A stretch of 10,000 nucleotides of DNA from Penaeus vannamei (lineage: Eukaryota; Arthropoda; Malacostraca; Decapoda; Penaeidae). The notes below the pieces were generated by a model, which did no database searches, had not been told where the DNA came from, and saw only the letters and a list, made by a program, of their open reading frames with translations. Position 1 is the first letter of the stretch. Every line of letters begins with the position of its first letter. The stretch lies in contig NC_091588.1 of NCBI RefSeq assembly GCF_042767895.1, forward strand, positions 14,054,165-14,064,164. Direction: 5' to 3'. The translations under genes and the position numbers were made by a program. This document shows positions 9,987 through 10,000 of this stretch, in pieces.

Positions 9987-10000
9987 AGACCTGACGCCCG

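Overview
The window looks like a piece of arthropod nuclear genome, most likely from a decapod crustacean such as a penaeid shrimp. The clues are the very long (TA)n, (TG)n/(CA)n and (TATG)n microsatellites, a BEL/Pao LTR retrotransposon, and an intron-containing four-jointed (fj) family gene whose GC-rich exons sit in AT-rich DNA. The taxon is an inference from these features, not from a database match.

Left third (1-3448, + strand): the 3' part of a BEL/Pao retrotransposon. It runs in a single reading frame from the aspartic protease (DUF1758-like) region, through a truncated reverse transcriptase, the post-RNase H 'NPAD' region, the zinc-finger integrase and the C-terminal DUF5641-like domain. 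It then has a short 3' untranslated segment with a polypurine tract, and what looks like a complete 3' LTR (about 3054-3448, TGTA...TACA ends, AATAAA signal). The copy is dead. It has two in-frame stops (351-353 and 1737-1739), and an in-frame deletion removes the RT catalytic core and most of RNase H (junction near 1179-1190). The 5' LTR, gag and the start of pol lie outside the window.

Middle (3448-7050): non-coding, dominated by simple repeats. A compound (TA)/(TG)/(TATG) satellite abuts the LTR end directly, smaller (GA) and (GT)/(GA)/(G) tracts follow, and a second compound (CA)n(TA)n tract lies at 5266-5496. The AT-rich spacers between and after these show no gene that I can support.

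Right third (7052-9986, - strand): a four-exon gene for a Four-jointed/FJX1-type Golgi secretory-pathway kinase. The reading frame joins through three GT-AG introns to a predicted 623-residue type II membrane protein. The order is a cytoplasmic tail, one transmembrane anchor, an acidic low-complexity stem, and a lumenal kinase domain with the family motifs FDYLTGNYDR and DNE. In flies this family phosphorylates cadherin repeats of Fat and Dachsous and tunes planar cell polarity and Hippo growth signalling. The coding sequence ends at 7131 and a polyadenylation signal follows at 7052-7057. The promoter lies beyond the right edge.

The retroelement and the kinase gene are functionally unrelated neighbours. 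I found no convincing undescribed multi-gene system. The points most worth a second look are the microhomology-like RT deletion, the paired perfect hairpins flanking the retroelement polypurine tract, the LTR/microsatellite junction, a perfect 12-bp hairpin in fj intron 2, and the multi-exon structure of the fj gene.
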